A DNA stretch of 64,000 nt. Origin: Stutzerimonas stutzeri (GTDB lineage: Bacteria > Pseudomonadota > Gammaproteobacteria > Pseudomonadales > Pseudomonadaceae). The DNA lies in assembly GCA_019056435.1 (NCBI GenBank), contig CP077641.1:930001-994000 (forward strand). The letters run 5' to 3'. How positions within the stretch are numbered: position 1 is the first letter of the stretch; each line of letters begins with the position of its first letter. The position numbers and the translations under genes are program-made. Positions 18,683-27,182 of the stretch are shown here, piece after piece. Below the pieces are notes generated by a model, which was not told where the DNA came from, made no database searches, and worked only from the letters and a program-made list of their open reading frames with translations.

Positions 18683-18701
18683 CTTGTAGTTATACTACAA
18701 G
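18683..18701. promoter_or_regulatory. HexR-type operator between the RpiR regulator and zwf
   Basis: CTTGTAGTTATACTACAAG is a perfect inverted repeat: 8-base arms around TAT. The inner 15 bases TGTAGTTATACTACA fit the HexR consensus TGTARTWWWAYTACA as I remember it at every position. It lies 88 bases upstream of the regulator start and 165 bases upstream of the zwf start, suitable for control of both divergent promoters. Confidence 0.85.
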
Positions 18702-18865
18702 CGACGCAGTATCGCCCAACTGCTGGCGGTTGAAAACGCAAGCGAGGCAGGCAAGACAAGGCCAAAGCAGCCGAAAGCGCGGGCAATGAGGCTCGGCCCC
18801 ACCCATCCGAGCCCCACCCGCGACGCCTGCCCATCGAGCCCATCCACCCTCTGAGGAGCGATGCT

Positions 18866-20316
18866 GTGTCCATTTCCTGCGACATGCTGGTGTTTGGCGG
18901 CACCGGCGACCTGGCGCTACACAAACTCATCCCGGCGCTCTATCACCTGCACCGCGAAAACCGGCTGCACGACGATGTGCGGATCATCGCGCTCGCCCGG
19001 CAGGACATCGACCGCGATGCTTACCTCGCCCTGACCGAGCGTCATGCCCGGGCCGAAATCGCGCGTAGCGACTTCGAGCCCGCGGTCTGGGACAGGTTCA
19101 GCCAGCGCCTCGACTATTTCGCCATGGACGCCTCCCAGCGCAGCGAATTCATCCGCCTCGCCCATTACCTCGGCCAGGCCGAAGGCCGCGTGCGCGTGCA
19201 TTACCTGGCGACCGCGCCCACCCTCTTCGTGCCCATCGCTTCGAATCTGGAGAGCGCCGGCCTCGCCGGGAAAACCCGCGCATCGTGCTGGAAAAACCCA
19301 TTGGCCACTCGCTCGACTCGGCGTTGGAGATCAATGAAGCGATCGGCATGGTGTTTCCTGAATCGCGCATCTACCGGATCGATCACTACCTGGGCAAGGA
19401 AACGGTGCAGAACCTGATGGCCCTGCGCTTCGCCAACGCGCTCTTTGAACCCATCTGGCGCGCCGGGCACATCGACCATGTGCAGATCACTGTGGCCGAG
19501 ACGCTGGGCGTGGAGAACCGCGGCAGTTACTACGACCACGCCGGCGCCATGCGCGACATGCTGCAGAACCATTTGCTCCAGTTGCTCTGCCTGGTGGCAA
19601 TGGAGGCACCGGTGCGCTTCGATGCCAAATCCATCCGCGGCGAGAAGGTCAAGGTGCTCGAGGCGCTCAAGCCCATCACCGGGGGCGATGTCCAGGACAA
19701 GACCGTGCGCGGCCAGTACGGCGCCGGACGGATTGGCGGCCACGACGTGCAGGCCTACTACTTCGAGAAAAATGTCGACAACGACAGCGACACCGAAACC
19801 TTCGTCGCGGTGAAGGCGGAGATCGACAACTGGCGCTGGGCCGGCGTGCCCTTCTACCTGCGTACCGGCAAGCGCATGGCGCGCAAGCGCTCTGAGATCA
19901 TCATCACCTTCAAGCAGGTGCCGCATCAGCTGTTCAGCAAGGGCGAGGTCAACCGTCTGGTGATCGGCCTGCAGCCCGAGGAAAGCATCAGCCTGCAGCT
20001 GATGGCCAAAGCACCGGGTAAGGGCATGCAGCTCGAACCGGTGGAGCTGGACCTGAACCTTGCACACGCCTTCAGCAGCACGCGCCGCTGGGAGGCCTAT
20101 GAGCGGCTGCTGCTGGACGTCATCGAGGGTGACTCGACACTGTTCATGCGCCGCGACGAGGTCGAGGCGGCCTGGAACTGGGTGGACCCCATCCTACGCG
20201 GCTGGCAGAGCCACTATCGCAAACCACGCCCCTACCCGGCCGGCACCGACGGCCCCGAGCAGGCGCGCCGCCTGATCGAACACCAGGGCCGCCAGTGGTG
20301 GCGCCAGGCCACCTGA
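18866..20316 (+). CDS. zwf: Glucose-6-phosphate 1-dehydrogenase (frame broken by one missing base)
   Basis: Zwf oxidises glucose 6-phosphate to 6-phosphogluconolactone with NAD(P)+. The N-terminal Rossmann motif is FGGTGDLALHKLIPALY (residues 10-26). The active-site segment YRIDHYLGKETVQN is in the second part. The gene is split: the first frame runs off at about 19270 (GCCGGGAAAACCCG) and the second resumes with IVLEKPIGHSLDSALEIN. One missing base at about 19268-19271 explains it and gives a 483-residue protein of normal length. The start is GTG at 18866 with GAGGAG 8 bases before. The divergent regulator and HexR-like operator support control by sugar-acid metabolites. Confidence 0.92.
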
Positions 20317-20914
20317 ACACCGCATCACGCTTCGCCTGGAGTTCCCCGTGAGGCCCGCGATAGAGCGGCTTGCGGGGAATTACCCACAACTAACGCGACC
20401 ACCCCCAGGCAACTTGCGCGAAACGCTCTCGAAACTCCACACCAACTAACGCGCCATAAAAATTTCATTTACGGGATGAAGTCGGCCTTTCCAGGCCGAG
20501 CACGGGCGAATATCGCGTAGTGCGAGCGCCGTTCAACCCAAGCCTTTTCCTGCTGATTTGGCCTCGCTTCCGCCAGCAACTTTCGCCGTATCGACCGACG
20601 GGTCACAGCCGTACTCGGCGCCCAACTTTCTTGCGCTCGAACTCTAGAGAATATTCTTATAAATCAATTGCTTGGATATCTATCGCCTGCGCTTTTCGCT
20701 ATCGCCGATTCTCGCGCTTCGCAGCCACCGTCTCACGGCGAAAATATTCCCCGATCAGCCACAGATGTTCCGAACCGGATGGATTAGTTTCAGCCGCGCA
20801 TTTCGCTTGTTTCATGAATAGTTCAACTTTCACGATGAGCGGCCAACTTCGTCGATATGGGAACTGGCATACTCCGGCGGCTATCGCCCTTGGGGTTGAG
20901 ATTCTTTTTTCGAT
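20317..20914. other. 600-base intergenic region upstream of ectA
   Basis: No convincing gene is seen here. A 148-codon open frame at 20520-20966 has a low-complexity, Ser/Arg-rich product and no ribosome site, and is not called. From about 20640 the DNA is visibly more A+T-rich than the neighbouring genes, as expected for an osmoregulated promoter region. A possible sigma-70 pair is TTGAGA (20896-20901) and TATTCT (20920-20925) with 18-base spacing. It would start transcription after the preferred ectA start, so the true promoter may lie further upstream. Confidence 0.4.
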
Positions 20915-21496
20915 GTGTTTATTCTTGAAAAGGATTCAATCAGCAACCCAAAAGGTTTTGTTTTGAGTGTTCCTACCGTAACGCTCCGTCGCCCCCACGA
21001 CGGCGACGGTTATCCCCTCCATGAGCTGGTCGCACGCTGCCAGCCACTGGACACCAATTCGGTGTACTGCAACCTTCTGCAATGCTCCGATTTCGCCGAC
21101 ACCTCCATCGCTGCGGTCAACGCAGACGGTCATCTGGTCGGGTTCATTTCCGGTTACTGCCCTCCTGCCCGCCCGGACACGCTGTTCGTCTGGCAGGTCG
21201 CCGTCGACTCGTCGATGCGCGGTCAGGGGCTGGCGCTACGCATGTTGATGGCCCTGGTCGCCCGGGTCGCCAACGAGCAAGGCGTGTGCAATCTGGAAAC
21301 CACCATCTCGCCGGATAACGGGGCCTCCCAGGCGCTGTTCAAAAAAGCCTTCGCCAAGCTCGGCGTCGATTACAGCACCCGCACCCTGTTTTCCCGCGCC
21401 GAACATTTCGCCGGCAAGCACGAAGACGAAGTGCTCTACCGTGCCGGCCCGTTCGCCGCACCCCATTCAGAAGAAGAACTAGAGGAAACCGCATGA
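20915..21496 (+). CDS. ectA: L-2,4-diaminobutyrate N-gamma-acetyltransferase
   Basis: EctA transfers an acetyl group from acetyl-CoA to diaminobutyrate in the second step of ectoine synthesis. The GNAT core is clear: FVWQVAVDSSMRGQGLALRM holds the acetyl-CoA loop R-G-Q-G-L-A, and LETTISPDNGASQALF is an EctA signature. The preferred start is GTG at 20915, because the resulting N-terminus (MFILEKDSISNPKG) resembles other Pseudomonas EctA proteins as I remember them. A TTG at 20963 with AAAAGG 7 bases before it is an alternative. The stop overlaps the ectB start (ATGA). It is the first gene of ectABCD-ask. Confidence 0.93.
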   Translation: MFILEKDSISNPKGFVLSVPTVTLRRPHDGDGYPLHELVARCQPLDTNSVYCNLLQCSDFADTSIAAVNADGHLVGFISGYCPPARPDTLFVWQVAVDSSMRGQGLALRMLMALVARVANEQGVCNLETTISPDNGASQALFKKAFAKLGVDYSTRTLFSRAEHFAGKHEDEVLYRAGPFAAPHSEEELEETA

Positions 21497-22767
21497 AAAC
21501 TTTCGAACTGCACGAATCTGGCGTTCGCAGCTACTGCCGATCCTTCCCCGTGGTCTTCAAGCAGGCTCGTGGCGCTGAACTGATCACCCGCGAGGGCAAG
21601 CACTACATCGACTTCCTGGCCGGTGCCGGTACGCTGAACTATGGCCACAACCATCCGGTACTCAAGCAGGCGCTGCTCGACTACATCGCCGCCGACGGCC
21701 TGACGCACGGCCTGGACATGTACTCGGATGCGAAGGAGAACTTCCTCTCCACCTTCGATCGCCTGATCCTCAAGCCGCGCAACATGGACTACGTCATGCA
21801 GTTCACCGGCCCGACCGGCACCAACGCGGTCGAGGCCGCGCTGAAGCTGGCGCGCAAGGTGACCGGACGCAACAACATCATCAGCTTCACCAACGGCTTC
21901 CACGGCTGCAGCATCGGCGCGCTGGCCGCGACCGGCAACAAGCACCACCGTGGGGCCGCGGGCGTGGCCCTGGCCGACGTCAGCCGCATGCCCTACGCCA
22001 ACTATTTCGGCGACAAGGTCAACACCATCGGCATGATGGACAAGCTGCTCAGCGACCCGTCCAGCGGCATCGACAAGCCCGCCGCGGTCATCGTCGAGGT
22101 GGTCCAGGGTGAAGGTGGCCTGAACGCCGCGTCCGCCGACTGGATCCGCAAGCTGGAAAAACTCTGCCGCAAGCACGAGATGCTGCTGATCGTCGATGAC
22201 ATCCAGGCCGGTTGCGGCCGTACCGGCACCTTCTTCAGTTTCGAAGAGATGGGCATCAAGCCGGACATGATCACCCTGTCCAAGTCGCTGTCTGGCTACG
22301 GCTTGCCGTTCGCCATGGTGCTGCTGCGCAAGGAGCTGGACCAGTGGAAGCCGGGCGAGCACAACGGCACCTTCCGCGGCAACAACCACGCGTTCGTCAC
22401 CGCGGCCGCTGCCATCGAGCACTTCTGGAAGGACAGCGCGTTCGCCGATAGCGTCAAGGCCAAGGGCAAGCGCATCGCCGACGGCATGCACAAGATCGTT
22501 CGCCGCTACGGTCCGGACTCCCTGTTCGTCAAGGGTCGCGGAATGATGATCGGCATCAGCTGCCCGGACGGCGACACCGCCGCCGCCATCTGCCGCCACG
22601 CCTTCGAGAACGGCCTGGTCATCGAAACCAGCGGCGCCCACAGCGAAGTGGTCAAGTGCCTCTGCCCGCTGGTCATCAGCGAAGAGCAGATCGACAAGGC
22701 CATGAGCATCTTGGACAAGGCGTTCGCCGCCGTGATGTCCGAGCAGGCCGCCCACCAGGCTTCTTGA
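21493..22767 (+). CDS. ectB: L-2,4-diaminobutyrate transaminase
   Basis: This 424-residue class III PLP aminotransferase converts aspartate semialdehyde to diaminobutyrate with glutamate as amino donor, the first committed step of ectoine synthesis. The PLP Schiff-base lysine is Lys264 in [10 protein letters not shown]. The cofactor-binding [12 protein letters not shown] (234-245) and [20 protein letters not shown] (103-122) are typical of EctB. Its ATG overlaps the ectA stop by four bases. It is followed after 13 bases by ectC. Length equals that of known EctB proteins. Confidence 0.97.
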   Translation: MKTFELHESGVRSYCRSFPVVFKQARGAELITREGKHYIDFLAGAGTLNYGHNHPVLKQALLDYIAADGLTHGLDMYSDAKENFLSTFDRLILKPRNMDYVMQFTGPTGTNAVEAALKLARKVTGRNNIISFTNGFHGCSIGALAATGNKHHRGAAGVALADVSRMPYANYFGDKVNTIGMMDKLLSDPSSGIDKPAAVIVEVVQGEGGLNAASADWIRKLEKLCRKHEMLLIVDDIQAGCGRTGTFFSFEEMGIKPDMITLSKSLSGYGLPFAMVLLRKELDQWKPGEHNGTFRGNNHAFVTAAAAIEHFWKDSAFADSVKAKGKRIADGMHKIVRRYGPDSLFVKGRGMMIGISCPDGDTAAAICRHAFENGLVIETSGAHSEVVKCLCPLVISEEQIDKAMSILDKAFAAVMSEQAAHQAS

Positions 22768-22780
22768 GAGGATTCAGAAC

Positions 22781-23176
22781 ATGATCGTACGTACCCTGGC
22801 CGAATGCGAGCAGTCCAACCGCAAGATCAAGACCGAGACCTGGGACAGCACCCGGATGCTGCTCAAGGACGACAAGATGGGCTTCTCGTTCCACATCACC
22901 ACCATCTACGCCAACACCGAGACCCACATCCACTACCAGAACCATCTGGAGTCGGTGTACTGCATCAGCGGTAACGGCGAGGTGGAAACCATCGCCGACG
23001 GCAAGATCTACAAGATCGAGCCCGGCACCCTGTACATCCTCGACAAGCACGACGAGCACCTGCTGCGCGGCGGAAGCGAGGACATGAAGATGGCCTGCGT
23101 GTTCAACCCGCCGCTCAACGGTAAGGAAGTACACGACGAAAGCGGCGTCTACCCGCTCGAAGCCGAAACCGTTTGA
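22781..23176 (+). CDS. ectC: L-ectoine synthase
   Basis: This 131-residue cupin enzyme cyclises N-gamma-acetyl-diaminobutyrate to ectoine. The iron ligands known for EctC are conserved at the expected numbers: Glu57 (in HLESVY), Tyr85 (in GTLYILD) and His93 (in DEHLL). The cupin glycine SGNGEVE follows Glu57. Length is typical (about 130). A GAGG ribosome site sits at about 22767-22771. It is the third gene of the operon. Confidence 0.98.
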   Translation: MIVRTLAECEQSNRKIKTETWDSTRMLLKDDKMGFSFHITTIYANTETHIHYQNHLESVYCISGNGEVETIADGKIYKIEPGTLYILDKHDEHLLRGGSEDMKMACVFNPPLNGKEVHDESGVYPLEAETV

Positions 23177-23245
23177 GACTTGGAACAGGGCGCGGAGCCA
23201 TCCGCCCCGTCCCAAAAGACCGAAGGAATAGAAAGGAGAGCGAAC

Positions 23246-24163
23246 GTGAACCCCGTGCAAGCCGACCTGTACCCTTCGCGCCAGCAGGACGAACCCAGCT
23301 GGCAGGAGCGTCTGGATCCGGTTGTCTACCGCCACGACCTGACCGACGCCCCGATTTCGCCGGAAATGATCGAAGGTTTCGAGCGCGACGGCTACCTGGT
23401 CATCCCCAACCTCTTCAGCGCCGAGGAAGTCGCGCTCTTTCGCGAAGAACTCGACCGCATGCGCCAGGACCCGGCGGTGGCCGAGTCCGGCAAGACCATC
23501 AAGGAACCCGACAGCGGCGCGATCCGCTCGGTGTTCGCCATTCACAAGGACAACGCGCTGTTCGCGCGGATCGCCGCCGACGAGCGCACCGCCGGTATCG
23601 CCAGCTTCATCCTCGGCGGTGACATCTATGTCCATCAGTCGCGCATGAACTTCAAGCCCGGCTTCACCGGCAAGGAGTTCTACTGGCACTCGGACTTCGA
23701 GACCTGGCATGTCGAGGACGGCCTGCCGCGCATGCGCACCCTGAGCTGCTCGATCCTGCTCACCGACAACGAGCCGCACAACGGCCCGCTGATGCTGGTC
23801 CCCGGCTCGCACAAGCATTTCGTCCGCTGCGTCGGTGCCACACCGGAGAATCACTACGAGAAGTCCCTGCGCAAGCAGGAGTTCGGCGTGCCGGATCACG
23901 ACAGCCTGACGCAACTCGCCGACCGCTATGGCATCGACACCGCCACCGGCCCGGCGGGCACCGTGGTGTTCTTCGATTGCAACACCATGCACGGTTCGAA
24001 CAGCAACATCACGCCGAGCGCGCGCAGCAATCTGTTCTACGTCTACAACCATGTGGATAATGCCGCGCAGGCCCCGTACTGCGGCCTTTCGCCCCGCCCG
24101 GCCTTCGTTGCCGAGCGCGAGGATTTCGAGCCGCTGCAGATCCAGAAACAAACGTATCTCTGA
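23246..24163 (+). CDS. ectD: Ectoine 5-hydroxylase
   Basis: This 305-residue non-haem Fe(II)/2-oxoglutarate dioxygenase converts ectoine to 5-hydroxyectoine. The iron triad is His148 and Asp150 in FYWHSDFETWHVEDG, the EctD signature, and His249 in NTMHGSN. The probable 2-oxoglutarate-binding Arg follows in PSARSN. The start is GTG at 23246, with AAGGAGAG 6 bases before it and a family-like N-terminus (MNPVQADLYPSRQ). An upstream in-frame ATG at 23180 has no such support. A perfect stem-loop follows the stop codon, before ask. Confidence 0.97.
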   Translation: MNPVQADLYPSRQQDEPSWQERLDPVVYRHDLTDAPISPEMIEGFERDGYLVIPNLFSAEEVALFREELDRMRQDPAVAESGKTIKEPDSGAIRSVFAIHKDNALFARIAADERTAGIASFILGGDIYVHQSRMNFKPGFTGKEFYWHSDFETWHVEDGLPRMRTLSCSILLTDNEPHNGPLMLVPGSHKHFVRCVGATPENHYEKSLRKQEFGVPDHDSLTQLADRYGIDTATGPAGTVVFFDCNTMHGSNSNITPSARSNLFYVYNHVDNAAQAPYCGLSPRPAFVAEREDFEPLQIQKQTYL

Positions 24164-24171
24164 CTGTTCAT

Positions 24172-24195
24172 ATCAGGCCCATTCTTGGGCCTGAT
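24172..24195 (+). terminator. Perfect stem-loop between ectD and ask (attenuator-like)
   Basis: ATCAGGCCCA (24172-24181) and TGGGCCTGAT (24186-24195) form a perfect 10-bp stem with a TTCT loop, 8 bases after the ectD stop. Only a short CTTTGT follows, so termination is probably partial. It could lower ask expression relative to ectABCD or protect the 3' end of the upstream message. Confidence 0.65.
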
Positions 24196-24262
24196 CTTTG
24201 TCGGCCGGCCAGATGGCGCGGCCCAGGGATGACATTCACCCCCAAGACGGGACGTTGAATCG

Positions 24263-25693
24263 ATGCATACCGTAGAAAAAATCGGCGGCACCTCCATGAG
24301 CCGCTTCGATGAACTGCTGAGCAACATCTTCATCGGCCAGCGAACGGGTGACGCCCTCTACCAGCGCGTCTTCGTCGTGTCCGCCTACAGCGGCATGACC
24401 AACCTGCTGCTGGAACACAAGAAGACCGGCGAACCCGGGGTCTACCAGCGCTTCGCCGACGCCCGCAACGAAGGCGCCTGGCTCGACGCGCTCGAAGGCG
24501 TGCGGCAGAAGATGGTCGAGAAGAACGCCGAACTGTTCCAGACCGAATTCGAACTGCGCGCGGCCAACCAATTCATCAACGCGCGCATCGACGATGCCCG
24601 CGAGTGCATGAGCAGCCTGCAGCGCCTGTGCGCCTATGGCCACTTCCAGCTCGACGAGCACCTGATGAAGGTCCGCGAGATGCTCGCCTCCCTCGGCGAA
24701 GCGCACAGCGCCTTCAATTCGGTGCTGGCGATCAAGCACCGTGGCGTCAACGCCAAGATGGTCGACCTGACCGGCTGGCACCGCGATGCGCCGCTGCCCT
24801 TCGAGGAAATGGTGCGCGAGAGCTTCGCCGAGGTCGACCTGGCGCGCGAGCTGGTAGTCGCCACCGGCTACACCCATTGCAGCGAAGGCCTGATGAACAC
24901 CTTCGACCGCGGCTACAGCGAGATCACCTTCGCCCAGATCGCCGCGGCCACCGGTGCGCGCGAGGCGATCATCCACAAGGAGTTTCACCTTTCCAGCGCC
25001 GATCCGAACCTGGTGGGTGCCGACAAGGTGGTCACCATCGGCCGCACCAACTATGACGTGGCCGACCAGTTGTCGAATCTCGGCATGGAGGCGATCCACC
25101 CGCGTGCGGCCAAGACGCTGCGCCGCGCCGGCATCGAGCTGCGCATCAAGAATGCCTTCGAGCCCGACCATGCCGGCACGCTCATCAGTCAGGACTACAA
25201 GAGCGAGCGGCCGTGCGTCGAAATCATCGCCGGGCGCAAGGACGTATTCGGTATCGAGGTCTTCGACCAGGACATGCTCGGCGACGTCGGCTACGACATC
25301 GAGATCAGTCGGATGCTCAAGCAGTTGCGCCTCTATGTCGTCAACAAGGACTCCGACGCCAACAGCATCACCTACTATGCCTCGGGTTCGCGCAAGCTGA
25401 TCAACCGCGCCGCACGCCTCATCGAGGAGAAGTACCCGGCGGCGGAGGTCACCGTGCACAACGTGGCCATCGTTTCGGCGATCGGCTCGGACCTCAAGGT
25501 CAAGGGCATCCTCGCCAAGACCGTCGCAGCCCTGGCAGGCGCCGGCATCAGCATCCAGGCGGTGCACCAGTCGATCCGCCAGGTGGAAATGCAGTGCGTG
25601 GTCAACGAGGAAGACTACGACGACGCCGTCGCCGCACTGCACCGCGCATTGATCGAGCCTGAAAACCATGGCGACGTGATCGCCGCGGCCTGA
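24263..25693 (+). CDS. ask: Ectoine-associated aspartokinase (Ask_Ect)
   Basis: This 476-residue specialised aspartokinase phosphorylates aspartate, the entry step to aspartate semialdehyde for EctB. The N-terminus HTVEKIGGTSMSRFDE contains the aspartokinase KxGGTS motif, and FNSVLAIKHRGVNAKMVDLTGW and TFDRGYSEITFAQIA are typical of the ectoine-type subgroup. Two C-terminal ACT-like repeats (about 320-470) include VAIVSAIGSDLKVKGILAK. Enzymes of this subgroup are known for reduced lysine/threonine feedback. It is the fifth gene of the operon, 99 bases after ectD with a stem-loop between. Confidence 0.95.
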   Translation: MHTVEKIGGTSMSRFDELLSNIFIGQRTGDALYQRVFVVSAYSGMTNLLLEHKKTGEPGVYQRFADARNEGAWLDALEGVRQKMVEKNAELFQTEFELRAANQFINARIDDARECMSSLQRLCAYGHFQLDEHLMKVREMLASLGEAHSAFNSVLAIKHRGVNAKMVDLTGWHRDAPLPFEEMVRESFAEVDLARELVVATGYTHCSEGLMNTFDRGYSEITFAQIAAATGAREAIIHKEFHLSSADPNLVGADKVVTIGRTNYDVADQLSNLGMEAIHPRAAKTLRRAGIELRIKNAFEPDHAGTLISQDYKSERPCVEIIAGRKDVFGIEVFDQDMLGDVGYDIEISRMLKQLRLYVVNKDSDANSITYYASGSRKLINRAARLIEEKYPAAEVTVHNVAIVSAIGSDLKVKGILAKTVAALAGAGISIQAVHQSIRQVEMQCVVNEEDYDDAVAALHRALIEPENHGDVIAAA

Positions 25694-25719
25694 CCGACCG
25701 CCCACGCGTGTGCGACCCA

Positions 25720-25751
25720 CCGCCGGGCCCGGCTACTGCTGGGCCCGGCGG
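25720..25751. terminator. Strong hairpin between convergent ask and ctaG
   Basis: CCGCCGGGCCC (25720-25730) pairs perfectly with GGGCCCGGCGG (25741-25751) around a ten-base loop. It sits between the 3' ends of the two convergent genes and overlaps the ctaG stop. There is no U-run, so it may work in both directions with Rho or simply stabilise RNA ends. Confidence 0.6.
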
Positions 25752-26542
25752 TCTGCCGTCTGCCAGTCGTTGTCCGGAGCATGGCGGTGGCGATACCAGG
25801 TCGCGAAGAACACCAGCGCCAGCAACAGCTCGGCCAGATCCCCGCCGTAATACATCAGTTGCGCCGCCGCTTCGATTTCCGCCAGCGAATGCCCGGCATC
25901 CTTGGGGAAACCGTGGGCGTACATCAGCTTGCCCAGTGTCGAGTGCGCAGCGATCGCCGCAAAGAGCACCACCAGCCTGACGAACATGCCCGGGCGATGC
26001 GGTGCCGGGTCGGGGCCGGCGATGGACCAGCAGAACAGATAACCGGCCAGCACGAAATGCAGGTGCAGCCAGACATGCACCAGCGGTTCACTGAAGCTCA
26101 ACTGATACAGCGGCGTCAGGTACAGCAGATAAAGCCCGCCGATATCCAGCACCAGCGCCGTCACCGGGTGACTCAGCCAGCGTGCCGGCGGCGTCCCGGC
26201 GAGCTGCATGATGCGCCTGGCGCGCACCACCGGTACGCTGCGCAGCAGCAGGGTGCCAGGGGTGCCGAGCATCAGCGCGATGGGCGCGAACATGCCCAGC
26301 AGCAGGTGCTGCGTCATGTGGCCACGCAGATCGTTATGCCCCCACTCGACCATGGACGGCGACAGCGCGATCACCAGCAGGCCGCAACCGAGGCTGAAAC
26401 TGCCCAGCCGCCAGCAGCTCCAGCCCTTGCGGGCGCGGCGCTGCGCACGGACGCCAAGCAGATACGCGAACCATAGCCCGATCGTCATCAGCACCAGGAT
26501 GAACATGCCGCTGAGGGCAAGCAGATGCGCCTGATGCGTCAT
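25733..26542 (-). CDS. CtaG-type cytochrome c oxidase assembly protein (caa3_CtaG family)
   Basis: This 269-residue polytopic membrane protein belongs to the caa3-CtaG family (PF09678), linked to copper supply and assembly of haem-copper oxidases. Several hydrophobic segments are visible. Histidine-containing segments HMTQHLLLGMFAPIALMLGTPGTLLLR and HVWLHLHFVLAGYLFCWSIAG are typical. The ATG at 26540-26542 overlaps the stop of the upstream DUF2243 gene (ATGA), and the longer open frame upstream is only the shadow of that gene. No oxidase subunit genes are nearby. Confidence 0.85.
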   Translation of the reverse strand: MTHQAHLLALSGMFILVLMTIGLWFAYLLGVRAQRRARKGWSCWRLGSFSLGCGLLVIALSPSMVEWGHNDLRGHMTQHLLLGMFAPIALMLGTPGTLLLRSVPVVRARRIMQLAGTPPARWLSHPVTALVLDIGGLYLLYLTPLYQLSFSEPLVHVWLHLHFVLAGYLFCWSIAGPDPAPHRPGMFVRLVVLFAAIAAHSTLGKLMYAHGFPKDAGHSLAEIEAAAQLMYYGGDLAELLLALVFFATWYRHRHAPDNDWQTADRRAQQ

Positions 26543-27015
26543 TGGTCGATCGTCTCCCGACGTGCGCGCTGCCAGATCAGGTACGCGATCACCAGCAGCA
26601 GCGCGCCGAAGCCGTTCCACGCCAGGTCGTACGGCCAGAGCTGATCGACGTACCGCACCTGATGCAGACGCAGCAGCTTGTGGTTGACCAGCCCGTCGAA
26701 AAGCTGGAAGCCGCCGGCGCCGAAACACAAGCCGGCCCAGGCATGCATGCGCGACAGCGCGCCTCGGCGGCTGAGCGTGAGGAACAAGCGAAAGCCGGCC
26801 GCCAGCATGAGCAACTCGGCGGCGTGCAGGAGCCCATCGGACAGCAACGAGACGGCCAGGGTGGAGCGATCGAAGAAGTGGTGCCAGGCGAGCACCAGAT
26901 GAAAGATGATCTCGTCGACTGCCGCCATCAGGCCGACGCCCAGAAATATCGCGGCGATCAGGCTGCCTCTGGCATCGACGGTGGTGACGTTCACGCGGGC
27001 CTCCGGTGGATTCAC
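26539..27015 (-). CDS. DUF2243 membrane protein
   Basis: This 158-residue integral membrane protein has four hydrophobic segments. Conserved DUF2243-type sequence is visible: the N-terminal GVGLMAAVDEIIFHLVLAWHHFFD with its Asp-Glu and histidines, and GAGGFQLFDGLVNHKLLRLHQVR. It is translationally coupled to ctaG by an ATGA overlap and often occurs with it. The conserved His and Asp residues suggest metal handling, but no function is established. The pair sits between the ect operon and trhP. Confidence 0.8.
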   Translation of the reverse strand: MNPPEARVNVTTVDARGSLIAAIFLGVGLMAAVDEIIFHLVLAWHHFFDRSTLAVSLLSDGLLHAAELLMLAAGFRLFLTLSRRGALSRMHAWAGLCFGAGGFQLFDGLVNHKLLRLHQVRYVDQLWPYDLAWNGFGALLLVIAYLIWQRARRETIDQ

Positions 27016-27182
27016 GGGTGGCTCGCGTCGGCATCGGGAGAGTCGACCAAGCCCTGCCTATCTAGTGATGACTTGCGCCGAGCGCTGGAGTTCGCCATGA
27101 CGTCACTGACAGAGGCGAACAGGCGCGGCCAAACCCGGTAGAATCCCACACCTTTCTTGTTGGTATACCGAGCCATCCCACC

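Noticed and set aside
20855-20885. Sigma-54 promoter for ectA (TGGCAT element)
   Set aside because: No TTGC or equivalent lies at the required spacing.
20520-20966. 148-codon frame upstream of ectA
   Set aside because: Low-complexity product, no Shine-Dalgarno, and overlap with the ect promoter region; only the last 17 codons from ATG 20913 are kept as a possible leader.
21436-22755. Long minus-strand open frame opposite ectB
   Set aside because: It mirrors the conserved ectB frame and has no ribosome site or family features.
24236-25720. 494-codon minus-strand open frame opposite ask
   Set aside because: Same reason: a shadow of a G+C-rich gene with strong third-position bias.
25733-27034. 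A single 433-residue protein spanning ctaG and the DUF2243 region
   Set aside because: The first ~160 residues are Arg-rich and arise from the wrong frame of the DUF2243 gene; the real ctaG starts at 26542.
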